Positions 1 through 4,509 of a DNA stretch of 5,394 bases are shown piece by piece. Every line of letters begins with the position of its first letter. The first letter of the stretch is position 1. Under the pieces are notes generated by a model that was not told the origin of the DNA, did not search any database, and saw only the letters and a list, made by a program, of their open reading frames with translations. Origin of the DNA: Sphingobacteriaceae bacterium (GTDB lineage: Bacteria; Bacteroidota; Bacteroidia; Sphingobacteriales; Sphingobacteriaceae); assembly GCA_947460275.1 (NCBI GenBank), contig CANHHZ010000143.1, positions 1-5,394 on the forward strand, read 5' to 3'. A program made the position numbers and the translations under genes.

Positions 1-1
1 G

Positions 2-760
2 GAGGAGATCGAATTAATAAGAGAAAGTTCTTTACTTGTTTCAAAAACACTTGCCGAAGTTGCTAAATTAATTGCGCCTGGAGTTACTACGCTAGCGTTA
101 GATAAATTAGCTTACGAGTTTATCAAAGACCATGGTGCAATACCTGCTTTCTTAAACTATGGCGGTTTCCCAAATTCTTTGTGCATCTCTCCAAATGAGC
201 AAGTTGTACACGGCATACCAGGAAACTACGTAATTAAAGAAGGCGATTTAATTTCGGTGGATTGTGGTGTAATAAAAAACAACTTTTTTGGAGATTCTGC
301 TTATACCTTTTCCATTGGAGATGTTGATGCAGAAAAACAGAAGTTGTGTAAAGTTACCCAAGAGTGTTTAAATTTTGCTATAGAAAAAGCTGTGGTGGGG
401 ATGAGGATTGGGGATATAGCCTTTGCTGTACAAAATCATGCCGAGAACAATGGCTTTGGTGTGGTGAGAGAACTTGTAGGGCATGGTGTTGGAGTTAAAC
501 TTCATGAAAAACCCGAAGTGCCAAATTTTGGTAAAAGAGGAAGTGGAGTTAAATTGGAAGAAGGAATGGTTATCGCTATTGAGCCCATGATAAATGCCGG
601 AACTGCAGGTGTTAAATTTTGGCCAGATGGATGGACCGTGACTAGCAAAGACAATAAACCTTCTGCACATTTTGAACATACGGTTGCAATTAAAAAGGGG
701 AAAGCAGATGTTTTATCAACCTTTTCACTGATTGAAGAAGTTTTAGAAGAAAAAAAGTAA
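2..760 (+). CDS. map: Type I methionine aminopeptidase (5'-truncated)
   Basis: Metalloenzyme of the cytosol that removes the initiator methionine from new proteins when the second residue is small. The frame is open from base 2 (EEIELIRESS...) and ends at TAA 758-760, giving 252 visible residues; alignment by eye to E. coli MetAP suggests about 10 N-terminal residues lie before the window. The pita-bread metallopeptidase fold is recognisable throughout. Expected metal ligands are all present, numbered from base 2: D87 (SVDCG), D98 (GDSAY), H161 (GHGVG), E194 (IEPM) and E225 (FEHT); substrate-site histidines H70 (VVHG) and H168 (LHEKP) are also present. A TTG at 179 could be taken for a start, but homology clearly continues upstream of it, so it is internal. 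There is no N-terminal extension evidence because that end is missing. Five of the seven complete proteins downstream begin Met-Ala and would be substrates. In Bacteroidota map usually sits between secY and infA, which fits here. The family call is firm. Confidence 0.97.
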   Translation, partial: EEIELIRESSLLVSKTLAEVAKLIAPGVTTLALDKLAYEFIKDHGAIPAFLNYGGFPNSLCISPNEQVVHGIPGNYVIKEGDLISVDCGVIKNNFFGDSAYTFSIGDVDAEKQKLCKVTQECLNFAIEKAVVGMRIGDIAFAVQNHAENNGFGVVRELVGHGVGVKLHEKPEVPNFGKRGSGVKLEEGMVIAIEPMINAGTAGVKFWPDGWTVTSKDNKPSAHFEHTVAIKKGKADVLSTFSLIEEVLEEKK

Positions 761-779
761 AAAAGTAAAATTTTTTATT

Positions 780-787
780 TAATTTTG
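780..787 (+). promoter_or_regulatory. Possible -7 promoter element upstream of infA
   Basis: TAATTTTG matches the Bacteroidota -7 consensus TAnnTTTG exactly and is followed by CAACCC, a context common just before transcription starts in this phylum. No TTG -33 element is visible 17-23 bp upstream; that stretch is A-rich low-complexity sequence. A start near 792-796 would give a 5' leader of about 35-40 nt before infA. If active it would let infA-rpmJ and the downstream genes be transcribed independently of map. AT-rich DNA produces such matches by chance, so confidence is moderate at best. Confidence 0.4.
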
Positions 788-831
788 CAACCCTGATAAA
801 TAGCAGCTAATTAAGTAAATATCAATATAAT

Positions 832-1050
832 ATGGCTAAACAAGCCTCGATTGAACAAGACGGAGTAATAAAAGAAGCGTTATCGAATGCTATGTTTCGA
901 GTTGAACTCGAGAATGGACATGAGATCATTGCTCATATTTCAGGAAAAATGAGGATGCATTACATCAAAATTCTTCCTGGAGACAAAGTTAAATTAGAGA
1001 TGTCGCCTTATGATTTATCAAAGGGCAGGATTACTTATAGATATAAATAA
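832..1050 (+). CDS. infA: Translation initiation factor IF-1
   Basis: Single OB-fold RNA-binding protein that binds the 30S A site during initiation, next to IF-2 and IF-3. It is 72 residues, the same length as E. coli IF-1, and nearly the whole chain is recognisable: MFRVELENGH (residues 21-30), AHISGKMR (34-41), and the C-terminal PYDLSKGRITYRYK with the conserved DLSKGRI strand. The ATG at 832 is the natural start (MAK...). No Shine-Dalgarno sequence precedes it; the upstream bases are A/T-rich. It follows map by 71 bp, which contain a promoter-like element, and is followed after one base by rpmJ, so the two are very probably translated from one transcript and perhaps coupled. The N-terminal Met-Ala should be trimmed by the neighbouring map product. 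Nothing unusual in the protein. Confidence 0.98.
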   Translation: MAKQASIEQDGVIKEALSNAMFRVELENGHEIIAHISGKMRMHYIKILPGDKVKLEMSPYDLSKGRITYRYK

Positions 1051-1051
1051 A

Positions 1052-1168
1052 ATGAAAGTTAGGTCATCAATTAAAAAGCGTAGCGCTGATTGTAAGATTA
1101 TTCGTCGTAAAGGTAAACTTTATGTGATAAACAAGAAAAATCCTAAATACAAACAACGTCAAGGGTAA
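1052..1168 (+). CDS. rpmJ: 50S ribosomal protein bL36, zinc-free (C-minus) type
   Basis: A 38-codon gene running from ATG 1052-1054 to TAA 1166-1168. The protein starts MKVRSSIKKRSADCKIIRRK and ends NPKYKQRQG, the bL36 signature; the family is normally 37-38 residues and is a late-assembling 50S protein contacting 23S rRNA. Zinc-binding bL36 carries a Cys-Cys-Cys-His ribbon. Here only Cys14 survives: the positions expected to be Cys11, Cys27 and the His are Ser11, Asn27 and Tyr33, so the protein should not bind zinc. This is the usual state in Bacteroidota as far as I recall. Its start lies one base after the infA stop, which suggests translational coupling; no Shine-Dalgarno is seen. It is easily missed because of its size, but the identification is secure. 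Confidence 0.97.
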   Translation: MKVRSSIKKRSADCKIIRRKGKLYVINKKNPKYKQRQG

Positions 1169-1180
1169 TTTAAAAATACT

Positions 1181-1220
1181 GTAATTTACCGTACAACGGT
1201 GGCCCGCCGTTCGGAATTAC
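1181..1220 (+). promoter_or_regulatory. Compound hairpin in the rpsM leader (candidate autoregulatory element)
   Basis: The spacer before rpsM can fold into an interrupted stem: GTAATT 1181-1186 with AATTAC 1215-1220, CC 1189-1190 with GG 1213-1214, and AACGG 1195-1199 with CCGTT 1207-1211, closing a loop at 1200-1206. A second GTAATTTA copy at 1165-1172, spanning the rpmJ stop codon, could compete for the AATTAC arm, and GGTAA 1164-1168 can pair with TTACC 1186-1190. The structure ends 18 bases before the rpsM ATG and is the most GC-rich part of any spacer here. No run of T follows, so it is not an intrinsic terminator. In E. coli the leader before rpsM binds S4 and represses the operon; that this element does the same is inference from position and gene order. 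Confidence 0.55.
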
Positions 1221-1238
1221 TTAAAAAGAAAAAAAAAT

Positions 1239-1616
1239 ATGGCAAGGATTTCAGGTATAGATTTACCAAGAAACAAAAGAGGAGAAATCGGATTAACTTA
1301 CATCTATGGTGTGGGTAAGTCAACTGCTCAGAGTATTTTAACTCAAGCAGGCATAGATTTTAACAAAAAAGTACAGGATTGGTCAGACGATGAATTGTCG
1401 GCTATACGTAACATCATCAACGAAGGCATTAAAGTAGAAGGTGCTTTGCGTTCGGAAGTTCAATTAAACATTAAACGTTTAATGGATATTGGTTGTTACC
1501 GTGGTTTACGTCATAGAAAAGGATTACCTGTTCGTGGTCAACGTACCAAAAACAACTCTCGTACACGTAAAGGCAAGAGAAAAACAGTTGCTAACAAGAA
1601 AAAAGCTACTAAATAA
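1239..1616 (+). CDS. rpsM: 30S ribosomal protein uS13
   Basis: Small-subunit head protein that contacts 16S rRNA, uS19 and, through inter-subunit bridges, the 50S subunit; its basic tail reaches toward the P-site tRNA. The 125-residue chain begins MARISGIDLPRNKRGEIGLT, then the helix-two-turn-helix segment IYGVGKSTAQSIL (residues 23-35), and the typical C-terminal region CYRGLRHRKGLPVRGQRT followed by KNNSRTRKGKRK and a lysine-rich end. Length and sequence are normal for the family (118-126 residues). The ATG at 1239 follows an A-rich stretch without a Shine-Dalgarno motif and lies 70 bp after rpmJ, with a candidate regulatory hairpin in between. It opens the alpha-operon block rpsM-rpsK-rpsD-rpoA-rplQ. 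Confidence 0.98.
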   Translation: MARISGIDLPRNKRGEIGLTYIYGVGKSTAQSILTQAGIDFNKKVQDWSDDELSAIRNIINEGIKVEGALRSEVQLNIKRLMDIGCYRGLRHRKGLPVRGQRTKNNSRTRKGKRKTVANKKKATK

Positions 1617-1638
1617 AAATTAGTATCGTAAAATATAT

Positions 1639-2028
1639 ATGGCTAAGAGTAAAAAAGTTACCAAAAAACGTATTGTTGTTATTGAGTCTACTGGTCAGGC
1701 ACACATCAACGCTACGTTCAACAACATCATTGTTACTTTAACGAACAATAATGGTCAAACTATTTCATGGTCTTCTGCAGGTAAAATGGGTTTTAAAGGT
1801 TCTAAAAAGAACACCCCTTATGCTGCCGGCCAAGCTGCATCAGATTGTGGTAAAGTAGCTTTCGACTTAGGTTTGCGTAAAGTAGACGTATTTGTTAAAG
1901 GTCCAGGTTCAGGCCGTGAGTCTGCCATCAGAACTTTGCAAGTTGCAGGTATCGAAGTAACATCTATTAAGGATATTACACCGCTTCCTCACAATGGATG
2001 TCGTCCTCCTAAAAAGAGAAGAGTTTAA
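1639..2028 (+). CDS. rpsK: 30S ribosomal protein uS11
   Basis: Small-subunit platform protein that binds 16S rRNA near the mRNA exit region and pairs with bS18/bS6 and, late in assembly, bS21. The 129 residues match the E. coli length. Recognisable blocks are STGQAHINATFNNIIVTLT (about residues 17-35), WSSAGKMGFKGSKKNTPYAA (44-63), the signature GPGSGRESAIRTLQ (88-101) and the invariant C-terminus TPLPHNGCRPPKKRRV. Asn119-Gly120 is kept; in E. coli S11 this asparagine is known to become isoaspartate. The ATG at 1639 is 22 bp after the rpsM stop, with no Shine-Dalgarno motif, so co-transcription with rpsM is nearly certain. Confidence 0.98.
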   Translation: MAKSKKVTKKRIVVIESTGQAHINATFNNIIVTLTNNNGQTISWSSAGKMGFKGSKKNTPYAAGQAASDCGKVAFDLGLRKVDVFVKGPGSGRESAIRTLQVAGIEVTSIKDITPLPHNGCRPPKKRRV

Positions 2029-2040
2029 TTAATCATTTTT

Positions 2041-2081
2041 TAAAGCTAAGAGTCTGCAGTTTAAGGCTGTAAGATACTTTA
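2041..2081 (+). promoter_or_regulatory. Imperfect hairpin upstream of rpsD
   Basis: Between rpsK and rpsD a 41-base segment can form a stem: TAAAG 2041-2045 with CTTTA 2077-2081, an internal loop, TCT 2053-2055 with AGA 2072-2074, and GCAG 2056-2059 with CTGT 2067-2070 (one G-T pair, one bulged A at 2071) around a 7-base loop. It ends 16 bases before the rpsD start. No T run follows and no promoter consensus is seen, so a translational or processing role is more likely than termination. The pairing is weaker than in the rpsM leader and could be chance in AT-rich DNA. Confidence 0.35.
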
Positions 2082-2097
2082 AAATTAAAAGAAAAAC

Positions 2098-2706
2098 ATG
2101 GCAAGATACACCGGACCAAAGTCCAAAATCGCCCGTAAGTTCAGAGAACCAATTTTTGGTCCTGATAAAGTATTAGATAGAAAAAATTATCCTCCTGGCC
2201 AACATGGCGCTTCAAAAAGAAGAGGAAAACAATCTGAGTACGCAGTACAGTTAATGGAAAAGCAAAAAGTAAAATACACTTATGGTGTGTTAGAAAAACA
2301 ATTCCGTAACTTGTTTACTAAAGCTTCATCTCGTGAAGGTATCACAGGTGATAATTTATTACAATTATTAGAAGCACGCTTAGATAATACAGTTTATAGA
2401 TTAGGTATTGCTCCAACCCGTTCAGGTGCACGTCAATTGGTTAGTCACAAACATGTAACCGTTAACGGTGAAGTTGTTAACATTCCTTCTTATCAATTAA
2501 GATCAGGCGATGTGATTGCTGTTCGTGAAAAATCTAAAACATTAGAAGCAATCACAAATTCTGTTGCAGGAAGAGTAATCAATAAATTTAATTGGTTAGA
2601 TTGGAATGCAAGCGAGTTGACTGGTAAGTTTTTAGCTTATCCAAATCGCGATGAAATCCCAGAAAATATTAAAGAAAACCTTATAGTAGAGTTATACTCT
2701 AAGTAA
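2098..2706 (+). CDS. rpsD: 30S ribosomal protein uS4
   Basis: Primary 16S rRNA-binding protein that nucleates assembly of the 30S body and helps form the mRNA entry channel; in E. coli it is also the repressor of this operon. The 202-residue chain starts MARYTGPKSKIARKFREPIF and holds the PPGQHGASKRRGKQSEYAVQ segment (32-51), then the S4 RNA-binding domain at about 92-148 (LEARLDNTVYRLGIAPTRSG, HVTVNGEVVNIPSYQLRSGD), and ends NLIVELYSK. There are no cysteines, so this is the form without the N-terminal zinc site. Length is normal. The ATG at 2098 lies 69 bp after rpsK, without a Shine-Dalgarno motif and behind a possible hairpin. A terminator-like hairpin follows the stop directly. Confidence 0.98.
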   Translation: MARYTGPKSKIARKFREPIFGPDKVLDRKNYPPGQHGASKRRGKQSEYAVQLMEKQKVKYTYGVLEKQFRNLFTKASSREGITGDNLLQLLEARLDNTVYRLGIAPTRSGARQLVSHKHVTVNGEVVNIPSYQLRSGDVIAVREKSKTLEAITNSVAGRVINKFNWLDWNASELTGKFLAYPNRDEIPENIKENLIVELYSK

Positions 2707-2712
2707 TCATTT

Positions 2713-2742
2713 AAGTTAAAGCTTCTTGGCTTTAACTTTTTT
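2713..2742 (+). terminator. Terminator-like hairpin between rpsD and rpoA
   Basis: A perfect 10-bp inverted repeat, AAGTTAAAGC 2713-2722 with GCTTTAACTT 2729-2738, encloses the 6-base loop TTCTTG and runs into a T tract that spans 2737-2742. This is the shape of an intrinsic terminator, though only 3 of 10 pairs are G-C, so it may be leaky. It starts 6 bases after the rpsD stop and ends 40 bases before rpoA. No clear Bacteroidota promoter consensus is seen between it and rpoA, so complete termination would leave rpoA without an obvious local promoter. Partial attenuation or a 3'-end processing and stabilising role is therefore more likely. Confidence 0.6.
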
Positions 2743-2782
2743 AACATTACTCAATATTAATAACGATCTAAAAACATTATAA

Positions 2783-3775
2783 ATGGCAATTTTAGCATTT
2801 CAGAAACCCGATAAGGTAATCATGCAGAAATCAACTGATTTCGATGGTCAATTTGAATTCCGTCCTTTAGAGCCGGGTTTCGGTATAACAATTGGTAATG
2901 CCCTAAGAAGAATTTTACTTTCTTCTTTAGAAGGTTTTGCGATAACTAGCATTCGTTTTTCTGGCGTTTCTCACGAGTTTTCTACTATGAAAGGAGTGGT
3001 AGAAGATTTAACAGAAATTATTTTAAACTTAAAGCAAGTTCGCTTTAAGAAAGTTGGTGATTCTGGAGATTCAGAAAAAGTTTTTATCATAGTAAATGGT
3101 CAAGATAAATTCTCGGCTGGAGATATTACAAAATTTTCTAACAATTTCGAGGTTTTAAATCCCGATCTTGTGATTTGTAACATGGAAAAATCTGTAACCT
3201 TGGAAGTGGAATTAACCATCAATAAAGGTCGTGGATATGTTCCGGCAGAAGAAAACAAGATTAATGATACTGTTGTTGGTGTAATCGCAATCGATTCGAT
3301 TTTTACCCCAATGAAAAACGTAAAATATACGATTGAGAACTATCGTGTTGAACAAAAAACAGATTATGAAAAGCTAATTTTAGATATTTCTACCGATGGA
3401 TCAATCCATCCAGAGGAAGCTTTGAAAGAAGCTGCTAAAATTTTAATTCAACACTTTATGTTGTTCTCTGACGAGAATTTAGTGTTAGAATCTCAAGCCA
3501 AAGAAGAAACTAAAGAAGTTGATGAAGAAATTTTACACATGCGTAAAATCTTAAAAACTGAATTGGTTGATCTAGATCTTTCTGTACGTGCTTTAAACTG
3601 CTTGAAAGCTGCTGATATACGTACTTTAGCTGATTTAGTTTCTTACGATGTTGCTGACATGTTAAAATTCAGAAACTTTGGTAAAAAATCATTAACTGAA
3701 ATTCAAGAACTCGTTAAATCTAAACAATTATCGTTTGGAATGAACTTGTCTAAATTTAAGTTAGACGAAGAATAA
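2783..3775 (+). CDS. rpoA: DNA-directed RNA polymerase subunit alpha
   Basis: Alpha dimerises to start polymerase assembly and contacts upstream promoter DNA and activators through its C-terminal domain. The 330-residue length is normal (E. coli 329). The N-terminal domain (about 1-235) shows FEFRPLEPGFGITIGNALRR (25-44, with the dimerisation helix NALRRILLSSLEG at 39-51) and the conserved GRGYVPAEEN (149-158). A charged linker rich in Glu/Lys (238-250) leads to the C-terminal domain (about 251-325). Its DNA-binding determinants are kept: R269, N272, C273, L274 and K275 in SVRALNCLKA, and G300, K302 and S303 in FGKKSLTEI, equivalent to E. coli R265, N268 and G296/K298/S299. The ATG at 2783 follows 76 bp of spacer with a terminator-like hairpin. 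A 107-bp structured spacer separates it from rplQ. Nothing unusual is seen in the protein. Confidence 0.98.
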   Translation: MAILAFQKPDKVIMQKSTDFDGQFEFRPLEPGFGITIGNALRRILLSSLEGFAITSIRFSGVSHEFSTMKGVVEDLTEIILNLKQVRFKKVGDSGDSEKVFIIVNGQDKFSAGDITKFSNNFEVLNPDLVICNMEKSVTLEVELTINKGRGYVPAEENKINDTVVGVIAIDSIFTPMKNVKYTIENYRVEQKTDYEKLILDISTDGSIHPEEALKEAAKILIQHFMLFSDENLVLESQAKEETKEVDEEILHMRKILKTELVDLDLSVRALNCLKAADIRTLADLVSYDVADMLKFRNFGKKSLTEIQELVKSKQLSFGMNLSKFKLDEE

Positions 3776-3778
3776 CAC

Positions 3779-3801
3779 CTAAATCCCCCATGGGGACTTA
3801 G
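3779..3801. repeat. Short palindromic element, possible dispersed intergenic repeat
   Basis: CTAA 3779-3782 pairs with TTAG 3798-3801 and TCCCC 3784-3788 with GGGGA 3792-3796, with one A/C mismatch and a CAT loop. It begins 4 bases after the rpoA stop. Elements of the form CTAAATCCCC...GGGGACTT are, from memory, frequent between genes in Flavobacteriia and Sphingobacteriia, so this may be one copy of a dispersed REP-like family rather than an element specific to rpoA. Only one copy is present in this window, so its repeat status is not shown here. It has no T tract on either side and is not a typical terminator. Confidence 0.45.
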
Positions 3802-3821
3802 AAAAATTAATATAATTTTTC
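3801..3821. repeat. AT-rich inverted repeat in the rpoA-rplQ spacer
   Basis: GAAAAATT 3801-3808 is perfectly complementary to AATTTTTC 3814-3821 around a 5-base AATAT loop. It abuts the preceding GC-rich palindrome, sharing the G at 3801. The T run is inside the stem rather than after it, so it would only resemble a terminator if the upstream palindrome supplied the stem. The function is unknown, and with only A-T pairs plus one G-C it may be incidental. Confidence 0.35.
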
Positions 3822-3823
3822 AC

Positions 3824-3868
3824 TGTGTATAATTCCCTCAGATTAAGTTCAAAGAGACGGTATACACA
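3824..3868 (+). promoter_or_regulatory. Stem-loop in the rplQ leader (candidate bL17 control element)
   Basis: TGTGTATA 3824-3831 is perfectly complementary to TATACACA 3861-3868. Inside the 29-base loop, CC 3835-3836 can pair with GG 3859-3860 and CTC 3837-3839 with GAG 3854-3856, with small bulges, leaving a 14-base apical loop. It ends 14 bases before the rplQ ATG, close enough to affect ribosome access. A long-range stem with nested pairing just before a ribosomal-protein start is a typical layout for a protein-binding leader, but no known motif is recognised and the regulator, if any, is unknown. Confidence 0.45.
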
Positions 3869-3882
3869 TTACAAAAACAAAA

Positions 3883-4392
3883 ATGAGACACGGTAAAAAA
3901 CACAACCATTTAGGCAGAACAACATCACACAGAAAAGCGATGTTAGCTAACATGGCTTCCTCTTTAATCAAGCACAAGAGAATTTCAACTACTTTAGCTA
4001 AAGCAAAAGCTTTACGCGTTTATGTTGAGCCAATCATTACAAAATCTAAAAATGATACTACACACTCACGTCGTATTGTTTTCTCTTACTTACAAGATAA
4101 AGATACAGTTACAGAATTGTTTCGCGATGTAGCGGCTAAAGTTGCTAACCGTCCGGGTGGTTATACACGTATTATTAAATTAAACAATCGTTTAGGTGAT
4201 AATGCAGAAATGGCTTTAATTGAGTTGGTAGATTACAACGAGGTTTACGGTGCTAACGAGGCTGCTGCTGAGAAGAAAACTACACGTAGAGGTAAAAGCA
4301 AAGTTAAAAAAGACGATGCTCCTGCCCCAGTTGCAAAAGAAGAAGTAACTCCAGAAGCTCCTGCTACTGAAGAAGCTGAACCTGAAGCATAA
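3883..4392 (+). CDS. rplQ: 50S ribosomal protein bL17 with extended C-terminal tail
   Basis: Large-subunit protein near the polypeptide exit tunnel that binds 23S rRNA. The core (about residues 1-120) is typical: MRHGKKHNHLGRTTSHRKAM, LANMASSLIKHKRI, TTLAKAKALRVYVEPIITK, and RPGGYTRIIKLNNRLGDNAE before the terminal strand MALIELVDYN. The E. coli protein is 127 residues; this one is 169, with a low-complexity tail that is first basic (KKTTRRGKSKVKK, 131-143) and then Ala/Pro/Glu-rich and acidic (144-169). Such tails are common in Bacteroidota bL17. TAA at 4390-4392 is followed at once by a second in-frame TAA. The ATG at 3883 has an A-rich upstream and no Shine-Dalgarno motif. It is the last gene of the operon, followed by a strong terminator. 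Confidence 0.97.
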   Translation: MRHGKKHNHLGRTTSHRKAMLANMASSLIKHKRISTTLAKAKALRVYVEPIITKSKNDTTHSRRIVFSYLQDKDTVTELFRDVAAKVANRPGGYTRIIKLNNRLGDNAEMALIELVDYNEVYGANEAAAEKKTTRRGKSKVKKDDAPAPVAKEEVTPEAPATEEAEPEA

Positions 4393-4426
4393 TAACTTAG
4401 CCCTATAATCAGGGAAAATAAAATAT

Positions 4427-4460
4427 AACCCTTTAAGAAAATCTCTTAAAGGGTTTTTTT
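4427..4460 (+). terminator. Intrinsic terminator after rplQ
   Basis: A perfect 12-bp stem, AACCCTTTAAGA 4427-4438 with TCTTAAAGGGTT 4444-4455, closes a 5-base loop and ends in seven T residues at 4454-4460. It lies 34 bases after the rplQ stop and should end the ribosomal-protein transcript. The bases before it are A-rich (AAAATAAAATAT), so it might also act on the opposite strand. A small extra hairpin, CCCT 4401-4404 with AGGG 4411-4414, precedes it. Confidence 0.9.
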
Positions 4461-4464
4461 ATGC

Positions 4465-4494
4465 TTGATTAGCGGTCTTTATCCCTTATTTTTG
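4465..4494 (+). promoter_or_regulatory. Bacteroidota-type promoter for the methyltransferase gene
   Basis: TTG at 4465-4467, a 19-bp spacer, and TATTTTTG at 4487-4494 match the housekeeping consensus TTG-N17-23-TAnnTTTG of Bacteroidota in full. It sits directly after the rplQ terminator and just before the next gene, exactly where a new transcription unit is needed. Transcription would be expected to start near 4498-4502, leaving only about 8-12 bases before the first ATG at 4510. Confidence 0.75.
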
Positions 4495-4509
4495 TTTATT
4501 CAATTTATA

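Noticed and set aside
179..181. TTG as the start of a shorter 193-residue map product
   Set aside because: Clear MetAP homology continues in frame back to base 2, so this TTG is an internal leucine codon.
368..679. 103-codon open frame on the minus strand
   Set aside because: It lies wholly inside map, has no recognisable motif, and the + frame has full methionine aminopeptidase homology with all metal ligands. It is a shadow frame.
751..780. A-rich then T-rich stretch after map as an intrinsic terminator
   Set aside because: Any stem would consist of A-T pairs only, in low-complexity sequence with no G-C pairs and no defined loop. Fold strength would be negligible.
801..809. TAGCAGCTA palindrome upstream of infA as an operator
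   Set aside because: A 4-bp arm with a single central base is expected by chance, and no known operator matches.
4401..4414. CCCT/AGGG hairpin after rplQ as a separate terminator
   Set aside because: Only 4 bp with no T tract after it; the 12-bp hairpin just downstream explains termination.
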